Source: Atopsyche davidsoni (Eukaryota > Arthropoda > Insecta > Trichoptera > Hydrobiosidae). Taken from it: 64,000 nucleotides of DNA. The DNA is taken from NCBI GenBank assembly GCA_022113835.1, contig JAILWY010000015.1, positions 9,028,501-9,092,500 of the forward strand, in the 5' to 3' direction. The notes beneath the pieces were generated by a model. The model ran no database searches, was not told the DNA's origin, and saw nothing but the letters and a program-made list of their open reading frames with translations. The translations under genes were made by a program, and so were the position numbers. Below, in pieces: positions 23,553 to 35,685 of this stretch; position 1 is the stretch's first letter; each line of letters opens with the position of its first letter.

Positions 23553-24120
23553 AGGGGACATCTCTTTTGTTACTGTTCTTTGTATATAATCCACACAGTG
23601 CTGCAAAAAATATATGCATAATCAAATCTCAGAACAGAGCATGCCAAGTATTGACATATAAATTTCAACTGTTCCCAAAAGTATTAAAGTTGTCAGGTAA
23701 ACTATTCAAATGTCTACTAGCAGCTATATAGAAAACAAAGCCTAAGTATAAAATATTTTTTACGATTTTTTCTTCTTCATCAAGTGCCTCTTCTTAAAGG
23801 AGGTTGGCGACCATTTCACTCATGCTGAACCAGTCTTCATGGTTTTCTCAGGGGAAAATAGTGTAGTGGGTCTTCGGGTCCTTCTACACCGCAGTTTTGA
23901 AAAGTCTGCCCAGTAGTATTATTTTATATATTTTTTACTTACAAAGCTCTGGCGTTTATATATGATACTCCTTCTGCAAAACCCCCCCCTCACCTCTACA
24001 ATGTACTTCCAGAGCACATCCTTCCAAGTCCACTTCTCCATTACCGATCCTTTACATACGCTCAGGATGCAGAATAGCATCTATGCACAAGCTACAGAAT
24101 GGGGAGAGCGGGGAGGTTTT
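23553..24120. repeat. Dispersed repeat C, tandem copy 2
   Basis: It begins again with GGGGACATCTCTTTTGTTAC and repeats the whole preceding unit with small indels. It then extends through a segment (CATTACCGATCCTTTACA, TGCACAAGCTACAGAATGG) that is shared with the distant copy at 58.1-58.5 kb. Confidence 0.7.
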
Positions 24121-26494
24121 AATTTTATTTTTAACGAAAAGACACTTTTTACAATGAATGATAACCGATCACTCTCAGTTAGAGGATCAGTTCCGGTGCT
24201 GGTGACGCATGTGCAGATTGATTGAGACATTAGAGGTGACGATGCCAATTGCTGAGCGCGCACTTCGGGAGCGTGGCACTGTGACTGTGGCGAATTTCTA
24301 GCTCCATACGACGAAACTGGAACGAATTATGCTTATACGTCTAATTTCATACCATAACAAGTAATAGCAGAATGGCTAGAATATTATGAAAATATTTGTA
24401 CGTGTTCACCTTTGCCTTTCAAAAGTTTTTTTCAGACAGTCTGAACAAGTCCTTTAAACGCAAAAGCGCTCAAGTTGAACGTATAAAAATAAAAAAATAC
24501 GTCAATTCTTGGTTGAACGGTTAATTAGCTCATTAAGATAAAACTATTTTGAAAAAGCATCCAAAATATGATAACGATATTTACTAATAACTGTGTCGAC
24601 AGCTTAGCTCCATGTACGTTCACATCAACACTAAATAGTTTTTTTTTTTTTTAGTATAATTGGAGACTCTATAAAATGGGTAGAAATTGCAAATACAACA
24701 ATAGTATACATTCGTGGCCAGAAAATTCGAATCACCCAAAGGTTTTGCCCAATATTTGACTACGGCCGACGTTCGTTACACGCAATAAAATAATGAAAAA
24801 AGTAGGAGCGTGCGTTCACCCCCGTTATTGGTAAATGAGAAGGGGGCGGCCACCCCATCCCCATCGGAAAATTACCGGTAATTGGCCCATCCGATAGAAA
24901 CTCCGAGGATTATTTTTAAGCCCGGAGTAATCACCGTGAAATGTACCTACAATCGGCATCATTTGTCCTGAAAAAGAATGAGCTACAAAAAAGTCGGTTA
25001 GAGTCCCATTCGATGCTAATTTGTTCTAAATAGAAATGGGATGGATTTTATTACTGGTTACATTAAAAAAATATTTGCTTTAATACTGAAATGTGTTTTT
25101 TTTAATTTAAAAATATACAGTCTAAAGTCTTAGTAACACCGCACTTTGGCAGGATATTGTGGTTATGTAAAGTATCCCAACTCAAGTATAGCCCTAAGAA
25201 CTATTATAAATTAAATTATGCCATGGTCTAGTGCGGAAAGAGTTACAGCAAATTTTATTTAAAAATCTTTTTAAGGTTGTCAATTTATAGAGGAGGCTTG
25301 TGGCCTTATTCATCAAGAGATAATCAAGGGTTGTTCTCATTATTACAAAATAGCGACTAACTGCAGATTTTTTTCCTGAATGTTTCCATTCTTGTACCAA
25401 CGAGTGCTTTAATTAACTGCCTTTCATAGTTGCAACATATTATTTTCGTAATCTTGTAATAGGTTTTGCACCCTTAGAGAAATTTAAAAATTTGCACCGA
25501 TTTGAGCTGTGAAGAGCACGTGTGGCTGGAATGTAATATGAAGCAACTAAAGGGCAAATGAAACCGACATCAAAGTGTTCGATCACCCCCTAAGTAGGGG
25601 AAGTATTTCAATCAAGAAGAGTGAAAGTGACAACGGTGGGGACAGCATTTTACACGATATGTTCAAATCACTCAATTTGTTTTTTTTTAAAGATTCATGT
25701 CTGTAGTTTACAAAAAAACATATTTTAAATTTTATATTGGATTGTATTTTTATTTGAATATCCAATAAATCTGTGTTGCTTATATTTAAATTTATTAAAT
25801 TATTAGTTGAAACTCCAAGAATAATGATGTAAAGCGTGATGTTATATTACGATAATATTAGTTCATTCAAATATAATATTTTTAAAAAACTTCAATATTT
25901 TTTCATGTTTTTATTATTGATTATTGAATCATTTTAATTGTGTATTTATTTTTTATGTTCACTATTTTGAGTTATTGATATTTGGATTTTGTACAAATGT
26001 TCAATACATAAAATTTCTACTTTCACGATTGTATCCATTTTGATCATTTTTTTATTTATTATGCTTCGTTAGTACACATCTGATCTCGAAGGCATCGCCA
26101 ATCATGCTATAACATGAATGTTATCGTTGTGCCTATATTTGTTATATTTATACTTGTTTTCATATCCGTTGATGACTGTGAGCCCTGTCCATATGTTGAT
26201 ATAAACTAACACTGAAAAAATCTAGGTTTATTTATTCGTGCACTAGAGCGTGGTTAGCCTATTTTTAATGGTTCTCGCCTTTGAAGCCACCGCAAACATT
26301 TCATCTCAATGCACTTTGTGAGGTCTCTTTACAACACCCCACAGGGGATATATCTCGTATTGTAAGTGTACTATATTTTAAAGAATACTTTGAAGACATT
26401 ATTGAGTGCCGAACGAATCGAAAATAGTGGACTCACGATGTAAGGTAGCAGATATAAAATTATAAAAAAATTATGAATATTTTATTTTTCTAAT
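24121..26494. other. Noncoding stretch
   Basis: AT-rich, with one GC-richer island at 24760-24960 (CACCCCATCCCCATCGG, TTACCGGTAATTGG). No gene is recognised. Confidence 0.35.
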
Positions 26495-26715
26495 ATGATG
26501 AGGCATATTTTTTGATATATTGAAAATGATTTAAAGAAACTCTCAGAAAAAATATAATTGTGACTAGTGTAGGATTCGATGATATTTTTCTGAGAGTTTC
26601 TTTAAATCATTTTCAATATGCCTAATCATTTAAGTAAGTAGAATAAGCCTGTAAAGATAATTAAAACGCACTTGATTGACGTCCAATCTACAAAATAGAC
26701 ATATATTTTATTTTA
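26495..26715. repeat. Fold-back SINE locus
   Basis: The minus-oriented body, about 26502-26562, is met by a plus-oriented body, about 26580-26640. The arms share ATTGAAAATGATTTAAAGAA and its reverse complement. The tRNA-like head is lost at the centre. The plus arm continues into the full tail, AAAACGCACTTGATTGACGT, ending near 26705. Confidence 0.7.
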
Positions 26716-28605
26716 TATATGATTAATTAATATAGAGCGTTGCACTTCAATTATGTTTTTGTTATAAAAATGTCTCACTAGAAGCTTGGAGATGCCAACC
26801 TAGCAACAGTAGTATGTTCTTTTGATAAAAATATCACGAAAGCACTCAAGTCAAGTACTTACAATAAAAAAATATTCAATTTAAAAAAAAACACAAAAAA
26901 ATTATTTAAAACGCTTTCTCTCCAAGGCCACTATGAAATTTCAAATTCACTACTGGTCTTCCGAGGAGCTTATAATGTCCACCGGACAACAAAAACACGG
27001 AAAAACATAGCACTTAAAGTCTCTTAACACGTGAATAATGCGAGAGCTCGTTTGCGTCCTTCTAGTGTGCAAGTGCAGGCATGCGCCACGCGGCCACACA
27101 ATCCGAGTGCATTTAATTGCAACAATGGCCGGCCGCCCCTCGCGGTCCGCTGCCCGCACATCTCCTGCACTTCAGCAATAATTACACGCTGAGCGATCGA
27201 CGGTTCACTCGAAGGACCCCTGCGTGTGGATAACACCCGACAATGGGCATTCCTCGCGACGGACCCGGCCGGAGCGTCGGGACGTAAGATGTAAACAAGT
27301 AGATCGATTACCCTGCGACTTTGGGCGAGCCGACACCACTTCGATCTTTTGTGCCAGGCTTAGATATATTTGCATTCAGTGTGAGATATCACAGACTACA
27401 TTTGTAAAAAAAGGCAATTATTGTAGAGTGCACATATCATATATTTCGTATTTTCAGGCTAACAATATTTTTCATTTATAAAAATATTTGCAGAAACAGC
27501 CAGACTAATAATATGAGTGCTCGCACTGAATATAGTAATATTGATATCAAATACTGCTTTATAGGTATAATTTTACTTTTTTTTTTTAGGTTTATTTTGC
27601 GGTATTTGAAACACGTTTTGATGGGGAATAAAAGCACGGGAAGTGTGAGAAAATATTTTTACAAACGAACGCCGATCTGTGCCGGGGGTGTCTGAAAACG
27701 CCGCCCCATTGTCTGAAAAACCTCAAAGTTACCCGCTGGGATAATCCATCCCGCTGAAAGGCACTATTAACTGAGATTATCGAAAGCTTTGTACCTACAG
27801 CAAAAAAACTAGAGATCTAGAGATAGTTACTGGTGTAGTTTTTATTACTTGTGCCGTTTTTTTCTTTAGACGTTAATGTTGTGATTGATACAGTATCGGC
27901 TAGTGAACGACACAATAATTACAAAATAAAAAGTATCCACCCGCGTACTTTTTTTTACAAATATAAATTTTAGGTAAAGAGAACATTTAGTGTTTCCAAA
28001 TACACGTGAAACGAAGGAAATTTAAATCATTACTTGCCTAGTCAGATATACACATCAACGTCAATAAGTTTGAGAAGATACCGAAGCTCCCCGCAACAAA
28101 AGGCTTGCGCGCACAATGGGGATGCGAAATTGGCTGACCCTCTGCAAAATATAATTCCAAATCTTAAAATACATAATCCCATACTCGAGATGGATATGAT
28201 AGAAGATCTATTGTGTTCGCACAATGGTTTCTACAATAGGATTACAAATGCAATCAATTTCAGCTGCGCGATCCCCGTCCCGGAGTCGAACCGGCGACCT
28301 TTCTTACCGCAAAATCGCTTATTTTTCTATACCTCACCTTAACTGCTGAATCTTAATATACGCATGGGGTACTATCTTGATTCATCGGTATGCTTTATTT
28401 TTTTTTTTGAAATAAGGGGGGTATATTTTAGGGTTGAAGCCTCGTATAATTATTGACGGGACAAGATCAGTTTATTGCCATATACCTTCTTTACGGATTA
28501 ACTTCCATAAGTTATACATTGAACATGTTTTTAGAAATATCATACGTAGCATCGCATTCCAATTGAAGATTTGCGATTAATGTTATGCAACCGATCGGAA
28601 TAGAT
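26716..28605. other. Noncoding stretch with GC-rich island
   Basis: The island at 27030-27330 has two ACAATGG motifs (27122 and 27240) and TTTAATTGC. Near 28270-28300 the minus strand carries a tRNA-like T arm, CCGGTTCGACTCCGG, without a recognisable 5' half. No gene is recognised. Confidence 0.4.
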
Positions 28606-29143
28606 TTAACCCTTTGCACTCGAGACCATTTCCGCGCGAACTAATCAGCAACTCGAAGCGTTTCGTAACGCTTTAGGTGAATTTCTTACTTAACACTTTT
28701 ATATTTTAATATTTAATGTATATTTTCATCTTTCCGAAGATTATTTCGCTTTGTAATTTTGGTTTGTATGATATTTCATGTAACAATTGCCGAGATGCAT
28801 GTCCGGCTTATCGGGACAAGTATCACAATAGTATGTTGTTTGATGTCTTTTGCCGGGTTTATTATACATATTATCTTAAAGGTATTAGATATTATGAAGC
28901 AAACAAAATAATAGTGTGATTAGTGAGTGGAAAGCTTATTACTATTGTGGGGGAGAAAAGTCTATTCCTCAGTGTAATATAAGTTTAAACAAATAAGGAC
29001 CTTCAAATGACTGATTACTATAAGAAGTACAAGCAAAAAATATATGGGTTGATTAGGTACACATCTAGTCCTTTTGCCATTTGCAGTCCACGGTGCAGTC
29101 CTTAATGGTGCCGCACTCATCTTAGATAAGAAATTCTTACGTA

Positions 29144-29840
29144 AAAAAAAAATAAATTTCAATTCTTTTATTTTTCATTAGGTTTATTACAATAGATCTT
29201 ATAGCTAATGTTTTGGTGAGGTGTTTGGCTATCCCCGTCCTGCGTGCAGGTTTCAGAGCTCTCAATGTGTGACTTAGGTGGTAGCGTACATGAATTTCTA
29301 TGGTTGTGATATTGTGTTTATGTGTAAACCCTTTATTCGCATGTGTTTATGTGTAATAAATATCTACGAACTAAATAACAAGGATAAACATTTATAACAA
29401 TAACAGGTAGGGCAGGAGGATGCAATGTTCACTCCTGGGTATGTTTTTTGGGAACTTGGCGCTCCTTCTTGTAGCCTGTTATATTTTCACCGAGTAGGAT
29501 GTGGTAGGGGAATCTGTGTCTGTAGTGGATAGGCAGTGAGTCTGGGGTATCGTCTCCGATCCCTTTGAGGAGGGTGTTTTTGGATTTCCTTATGGACTGG
29601 TATAGTCTTTCGGTGACGTGAAGCGTCTGAGTTGCGATCGGTGGGATTTTGGTCTGGGCACAGAGGGTGGTGGTCGATGTACGGTAGTAGGCACCTAAGA
29701 TGAGGCGTAGGCAGGAGTTTTGGGCGGCCTGGATACTCGCGGTGAGGTGTTGGCTGGCGTTTGACCAGACAGATTCGGCGTACATCATGTACGGCCTGAT
29801 GATGGAGGTGTAGAGCCTGAGCTTGGACTCGAGGGGGATA
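29144..29840 (-). mobile_element. Non-LTR retrotransposon fragment nested in piggyBac-like copy 2
   Basis: The block is absent from the equivalent place in the copies at 11205 and 31831, so it arrived after the element spread. On the minus strand from about 29840 the residues SKLRLYTSIIRPYMMYAESV, then QAAQNSCLRLILGAY, match the conserved region just after the reverse transcriptase domain of Jockey/I-type LINEs. The 3' part is noncoding and ends at a T-rich minus-strand end (A run at about 29144-29153 on plus). It is 5' truncated and not autonomous. Confidence 0.75.
29429..29840 (-). pseudogene. LINE reverse transcriptase C-terminal remnant
   Basis: About 136 codons are open from 29840 to the stop at 29429. 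The opening ESKLRLYTSIIRPYMMY corresponds to the LINE motif L-K-L-x-L-Y-x-x-I-I-R-P-x-x-x-Y-G. Polymerase motifs A-D are missing, so this is only the thumb and connection region. The C terminus, GYKKERQVPKKH, is basic. The internal Met at 29788 is not a true start. Confidence 0.75.
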
Positions 29841-30124
29841 ACATCGTTTGTAAAATTATATAGGCAGTGTTTAGGAACGAACTTTAAGGAACAAGATCAC
29901 ATAAACATAAACAAGATATCACCATAAATAGTTATCACCGCTCATCGTGGTGACTGAGACGCACCTCTCGAGTGCAAATAGTTAGTATTTGTTGACAGCG
30001 GGCCACGAGGGGCGCAAAACACAAATGCGGCCCGCGGCGTATCTGGAAACCACATAAAAACTGTTTCATTAAAAAATAAAATCCACTTCGATGGGCCAGC
30101 GCCGCCGACCTCGCCTATGGCATT

Positions 30125-30269
30125 ACAATGGTGGCTGCAAGCCGGGCTTTGTCCCCAGGTGGAGGGCATTTACATCCCGGCGCACCCGCGGCATGGGCGA
30201 CAATGGGAGCGATGCGCGGCTCCTCCGAGCGTGCGTTTTAATCTCGCGATGATCGCGGCCCGCCATTGT
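30125..30269. promoter_or_regulatory. Candidate SOX-motif cluster
   Basis: ACAATGG at 30125-30131 and 30200-30206 and CCATTGT at 30263-30269 lie within a GC-rich island, flanked by CpG-rich sequence. ACAATGG is the known SOX core. Regulatory function is inferred. Confidence 0.25.
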
Positions 30270-30273
30270 GCGG

Positions 30274-30303
30274 TGGGGGAGGGGGAGGGGGGAGGGGGGG
30301 GGG
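30274..30303 (+). repeat. G-tract, quadruplex-capable
   Basis: Five consecutive G runs of about five to ten bases are separated by single A residues on the plus strand. This is a strong G-quadruplex consensus at the end of a GC-rich island. Confidence 0.8.
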
Positions 30304-31310
30304 ACTATTCACAAAATGGATGCCAAAGCGACACGAAATGGCGGTTGCGCCGCGCCGCTCTGTCATGCGAACCCCGTACAGATTTTTTTTTAATTCAATC
30401 ATCACTTCGGAAATAACAATTTTTTTTTATATATAGTGTACGGAGTATTACTGTAAACTATTAAAAAAAAAACCTGTCTTTTCATGGTTATACCAGGGAG
30501 GATTGTGCTAGGGGTTCCCGGGTCCATCTACACTTCATAAAGCTCTATATAGACCAGTGAAACAGTTTTAATTCAACTATAACAAGAATTTAATTACGTT
30601 ATGTGAAATTCGCGTATATCGGGGTTTACGATTAGACATGCATGCATAGTCAAAACTTAATACAAAAAAATACGAATCGTTTGAATCGATCACTTTAATT
30701 CTAAGAACGCTTTATTCAGTATTACATGTTATTTTTACTGGAAAATACATCTATTGTCTTTTGAGTAGCGTTTCTTTTGCGTTTTTGTAAAATACGTTCA
30801 TAACACCCAACGCTGTTTTTGATTGTTAAAAAAAGTCAGTGACTACATTATGTTCATACACATTCTTAAAATAAGAAATTCGAGGAGGTATTTTAACACG
30901 AAATTTGAAATTCGCGTAACAGTGAAACCGCGCATAACGGGGTAGCGTAAAGCGGAGTATTACTGTATAGTCAGACTGTTATTTTAGCTCTATATTTCAG
31001 CTCAATAGCTAGGGCATTATCAATCGTAATAACAATAATTAAATAATATTTTTAAAATATTGAATATAATTAAATAAACAAGTGTTTCTGAGTAATGTTT
31101 ATGAATTTAGTAATCGTAAATGACCCCAACGATACACGGTATCCTTATCTTTCTATTTGTATCTCTATCTCTATATTAGTATATTCAAAGTTCAATTAAT
31201 ACTAGATAATTGAGTTCAAAAAAACGAAATTAATATAACTATGTACAGGTAACAAGTTGTTATAAAAATCGGAAGCACTAATATAGTATGTATTGCAAAT
31301 GATTAATGAA

Positions 31311-31506
31311 ATTCAATATTTTTGACAGAGAGTAAGTACTTGGTGGAATTCCATTTTAAATTTTTTAATAAAATACTTGAGTGATTTTCCTCTAATTTTA
31401 GCGATTTTACTCTGTTTGATAATGCCACCGTGAAAGGTTGGCGAAACCGGTCACAAATAAAAACGAACATATGGAAAATCACTCAAGTGTTTTATTCAAA
31501 AATATT
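31311..31506. repeat. Fold-back repeat D with hammerhead-like core, copy 1
   Basis: It begins with TTCAATATTTTTGACAGAGA. Inverted arms (31361-31390 and about 31471-31503) share AAAATACTTGAGTGATTTTC. The centre, 31413-31455, resembles a hammerhead ribozyme: TGT, then TTGATAA, an imperfect stem GCCACC/GTTGGC with loop GTGAAAG, GAAACCGGTC, then ACA able to pair with TGT. Penelope-like retroelements are known to carry short-stem hammerheads of this form. Confidence 0.45.
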
Positions 31507-31551
31507 ATAATAATTTTATAACCATCGTTACCTAGTATAAAAAAAAGGATT

Positions 31552-31625
31552 TGGAGGCGCCGGGTATCGGATCCCGGTACCTCTCACATGCTAAGCGAGC
31601 GCTCTACCATCTGAGCTACGCCCCC
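31552..31625 (-). tRNA. tRNA-Ala (AGC) copy with T-loop insertion, possible pseudogene
   Basis: It is identical to the other tRNA-Ala copies except for one extra base in the T loop (GGATCCGATACC instead of GGATCGATACC on the minus strand). This makes an 8-base T loop and breaks the B-box spacing. Acceptor stem with G3-U70, anticodon AGC and a long T-run terminator are intact. Loss of function is likely but not certain. Confidence 0.85.
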
Positions 31626-31830
31626 AGTGTGTGGACAGCATTTCTCAGCATACAACTCAGGCATAACTAAATTGGTTTACGTATTCGCAATACGCACAAA
31701 CGGGCATTGAGACTTTCGCCACAAGAAACAATGAGCTCATTCAACCGACACACAAATCTAAATTACCAGCTTTACTGTAACAAGTAATCAACACATCCAT
31801 TTTTTACCATTAAATAAGTATAATTTTTTT

Positions 31831-32516
31831 CACTCGAGAGGCGCGTCTCGGTCACCTCATTGTTTGGTGCTACTATTATATGTTGATATCTTGTTTATGT
31901 TTATGTGATCTTGTTCTTTAAAGTTCGTTCCTAAACACTGCCTATATAATGTTACAAAGATGATGTTATCTCCCTTTCAAACTACGTAAGAATTTATTAT
32001 CTAAGATAAGTGCAGTTCGACCTTGTAATCATTCATTTGAAGGTCCTTATTTGTTTAAACTTATATTGCACAGTGGAATAGATTCTACCCCACAATGGTA
32101 ATTAGCTTTCCATTCACTTATCGCACTATTATTTTGTTTGCTTTATAATACCTAATACCATTAAGATAACATGTATAATAAATCCGGCAAAAGACATCGA
32201 ACGACATACTATTGTGATACTTGTCCCGAAAAGCCGGGCATGCATTTCTGCAATTGTTACATGAAATACCATACAATGACTTATGTTTACGAAATTATCT
32301 TCGTAAAGATGTAAATATGCATTGAATATTAAAATATAAAAGTTTTATGTGTTACTTTGTGTGTGTGATCATTTTAAGTTAGAGGTAAGAAATTCACCAA
32401 AAGCGCTACGAAACGCATTGAGTTGCTGGAGTAGTCTATACACTTTGTGGCAAAAAAGGTTGTGTTTGAGTTAAAAAATGTGAAAAGGACATTATCGAGC
32501 AGTTGCCGTTCGGTTG
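31831..32516 (+). mobile_element. piggyBac-like element, family B, copy 3, both ends damaged
   Basis: It lies in the opposite orientation to copies 1 and 2. The left end keeps CACTCGAGAGGCG but the outermost seven bases are replaced by a T run. The right end stops at CCGTTCGGTTG (about 32516), so the CCCTTTGCACTCGAG terminus is gone and G-rich repeats follow. At 32171-32295 the plus strand encodes the cysteine-rich domain, YYCDTCPEKPGM then NCYMKYHT. Confidence 0.8.
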
Positions 32517-32552
32517 TCGGAAGTGCTGCAGCGTGTCCGAGCAGCTTGGCTC

Positions 32553-32610
32553 GGGGGTAGCGGTTCAGGGGCGGGGGTGCAGGGTGCGGGGGTGCAGGGG
32601 TGCAGGGGCG
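32553..32610 (+). repeat. G-rich minisatellite, quadruplex-capable
   Basis: GGGGGTGCAG-like units repeat four to five times with G runs of three to five. It sits exactly beside the broken end of the piggyBac-like copy, which suggests the terminus was lost by replication slippage or rearrangement here. Confidence 0.75.
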
Positions 32611-35504
32611 CCTCGCGCATGAGCGGCGCCCCCCAATGGGCGAGGGGCTCCGCCGGCCCTGCCCATACGAAATCACAAGGGCGTGAATTAATAAAACAAT
32701 ATCACTTCTTCTTGCTGCGGCCGTCTGGAGGCGGCGCACGCAGAAAACATGCTCTGCATTGCAGAAAACCATTTCAATTTCTGATGAAAAGTGTTTTACT
32801 CTCGATTTTTGACAAGTGAACAGAATCAGTTTTGCTTACTGAATACAAGCAAGTCTTAACACCACGAGTCTATGGTGTATTTAACTTTAACGTTATTCTT
32901 TATAATAGTGCAAAAATGCAACATGTTTAAATATATTTTAGGGCAAACAATGCTTTACTGCTTAAATGGACAGTTGTCTAAATAAAAATCTATTTATTTT
33001 CAAGTACTATTTAATTAATTTACTAATGTTGTCTCTAAGGCTGAAATTGTCAACATTTAATTAACTGGTGTAAAGTTCGTATAAACCTTATTTTAAAAAT
33101 GAAAAAATACAGGTTTTTACTCCACGAGTAGGATTCAAAGTCAGAAAAACTGATATTTTGATACACCAAGAGTCTCGGAATTTCGTTTCAAACTATTTTT
33201 TTGCGTCTGCTTGACAATAAAACGGACGTTTATTATCCGATTGCGGCCTAAGATTCTTCTAGATTGGGTTATGTAAATGTCTTAATTTTTTTTGTCTGGT
33301 TAGGGAGGTGGCTCGCTTAGGGTTGTTTATAAAAATATATAAGTTTGAAAGCACAAAACTAATAGCTCGACGGGAGACCCCTTTCGATATCGGTCCGTCC
33401 TTATTAATACCAAAGTAAGCGGTCGCATATGGATACTCTATTGTCCCAGCTACCTGCTGTGTCTTTCAATATGTACGGGCAAACAAAATCCCGGCTAAGA
33501 AGTTCGTTTGTTACTTTTATTGTGCCTTCTACACCGAGATATTTCGAATTGCACTCTAACAAATACACTCCAGCATTATATATGAAATAACGTTTCGTAT
33601 AGAACCATGCCTGAGTGGAGCTGAATTATTATTAGCCAGTTTAATAACCCCTCTAGGGTTCTGTTTGAGACTGTTTATTGTAATTATTTTAAACAGTCTG
33701 TAACCCTTTATCATCGCATTTGTAAGCATAAAAAACATATAAAAGAATTTAAAAAGCTTTCAGTTGGCTTGATGATCGACGTCGTTACAGCCACGGTTTA
33801 AAGAATCAGGACTTGATGATGAGTTGGTCTATGACATAGAAGTTGAGATTTTCATCAAAGTGCGTGAAAATGATGAACTTATACTCTACAAAGATAAAAG
33901 TTAGGGTCAACATGAGGTTTAGAGATCAATGCTTGAAGACGAGTGTCGTCCTGGGTCTCCAAACTCTTCTTATCCAGATAAAATATCTGCTCTTACGAGT
34001 CAAATATATGGAAGTATTTATCATCATTTTAAGTTTATTTTCTTCGGTTGAATTATTTATTGGTAAATTATTTTATTGATTTGGTCATCCTGTTTAATAA
34101 GCATAATAAATAGGCTTAAAGCATATAAAAAAAAATATTTACTATAATAAGCAGCCAAGGGCGTATTAGCATAATGTGCTTTGCATTTTTATAACGGTTT
34201 TTTTATTCGGCATTCTGTATGCGGAATAGTTTTGAAACCGGAAGCACCTAAAAAGCGTATTTAAATTTCGAGCGGATGTTCCGGAGACCGGAAACCTACC
34301 CCCACCCCAGTCCTCACCCCCGCCTGCATAAATTACCAGCCGCGGGGATATGTCAGATATTTAAAAAAAATCTTATATATGTTTGGGATTTAAATATTCC
34401 AAAAATTGTTTTTTGTTTCCTAAACATCGATATCCAAATACTAAATTGTAAAAAACATTTTTTGTAGCCACATCTTGTATTAAAAAAAAATATATATATA
34501 TATATAAATGGTTGGCATATTCAAATGCGATCGTTAAAGTACACCTTAAAAGATTCATAAAGCCCCATGAATACGACACAAAGTTGCCTGCAAGTCCCAT
34601 TATATGAGGGAATCTTTTATTTTATAGCCTCTTGGCGACTTGTGTCCCGTCGTCTACTTTATCTCATGGTCACCACACGGAGAATTGCAAACAGAGAACA
34701 GTATATATTATAGTAAAATGTTACATTTTTAGAGTGACTTCTAGTTTGTGATACGATATAGTTTAACAACATTTTTAAAGCTTTGTCATACTAAGGATTA
34801 TTATTGAATAATAAATAAAAAAAAACCCATGATATCTAGTAATTATTATTATTAGGCCTTGGCTTTTATCAAAGTACTTTAATATTTTTGTAAACGACTA
34901 TGTCTTTTATGTGAGAGATCCATTACCTTAAAACAAATTGCAAAATGCGGATTTATTATGATGGTTGCATTTCTATTTTCTCATAATATTTGTATTGGCA
35001 TCGATATACAAGAAATAAAATTAATTAGATATCTAAGCACTCTACTTAAAAAAACTCGAAGGCCGCAACTCGTTGTAACTTTTGTATATTGCTGTCCACA
35101 AGCAATACAAATACACTCTTTTTAATTTCTACATCAGAACAGATAAAAAATATTAAGCAGTAGAAATATATAAAATATATTTAATTCTAATTTACAATTG
35201 GGTGAACATCATGGTGGCCCCACATAAGGACCTCCTCTTATACATTCAGAAAATACATTCCTCTCGTTACTGCCCTATGCGGTTCTAACATCGCAAACTT
35301 TTACAGTCGCGGATAAGTTACATTTTTATTTTTACGACCATGGCGGAAACCATTCCGTATAATGGCCGCGGTGCCATTTTGCAACATTTGAATAATGAGA
35401 GTCTCACAGACATGCTTATTTTTAAGTAAGCAAGTAAATAAGTAAGTACGATCCCAGGTATATAAAGGTTATTTCCAATTAAGTTAAACAGAGATTTTTT
35501 ATAT
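32611..35504. other. Noncoding stretch
   Basis: AT-rich beyond 32750. A GC patch lies at 34260-34350 (CCCCACCCCAGTCCTCACCCCC) and another at 35330-35390 (AATGGCCGCGGTGCCATT). A minus-strand frame at 33410-33640 is open without a Met and has no known domain. Confidence 0.35.
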
Positions 35505-35685
35505 TACTCCATGAAGTAGCGTACCTGGAGACAGGACGATGGAGACAGTGAAAATAAATTATATAATAATGTTTTATATTATAAAACAGTATTAAATAAT
35601 TAAAATGAGTTTTGTCCCCCCAGTTTGCTGATTTTGATTGACTTAAAAATGGTGGACCGCTCCAGGTGAAAACAACCTTATCTAC
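35505..35685 (+). repeat. Direct repeat E, copy 1
   Basis: It shares AGTAGCGTACCTGGAGACAG, GACGATG, GTTTGCTGATTTT and GGACCGCTCC with the segment at 36005-36210, about 495 bp downstream. The central parts differ. The class is unknown; a local duplication is the simplest reading. Confidence 0.6.

Larger units (their letters stand above)
28610..29981 (-). mobile_element. piggyBac-like element, family B, copy 2
   Basis: The left terminus CCCTTTGCACTCGAGA is flanked by TTAA (28606-28609). The right terminus, inverted CTATTTGCACTCGAGA, is followed by TTAG (29982-29985), a one-base decay of TTAA. The minus strand carries the same cysteine-rich C-terminal domain (about 28760-28860; CDTCP, NCYMKYHT). 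Aligned to copy 1 it is colinear except for an extra block of about 700 bp, 29144-29840, which is a LINE insertion. Confidence 0.85.
29986..31310. other. Noncoding stretch with GC-rich, G-tract island
   Basis: The island at 29990-30370 contains three SOX-type motifs and a long G-tract (annotated separately). The rest is AT-rich and unremarkable. Confidence 0.4.

Noticed and set aside
28262..28320. Possible tRNA gene on the minus strand (CCGGTTCGACTCCGG)
   Set aside because: Only a T arm is convincing; no D arm or paired acceptor stem is found.
33410..33640. Minus-strand frame of about 77 codons without a Met (…YFIYNAGVYLLECNSKYLG…)
   Set aside because: It reads like protein, but frames this long are expected many times by chance in 64 kb. 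First positions are rich in T, unlike coding sequence, and no domain fits.
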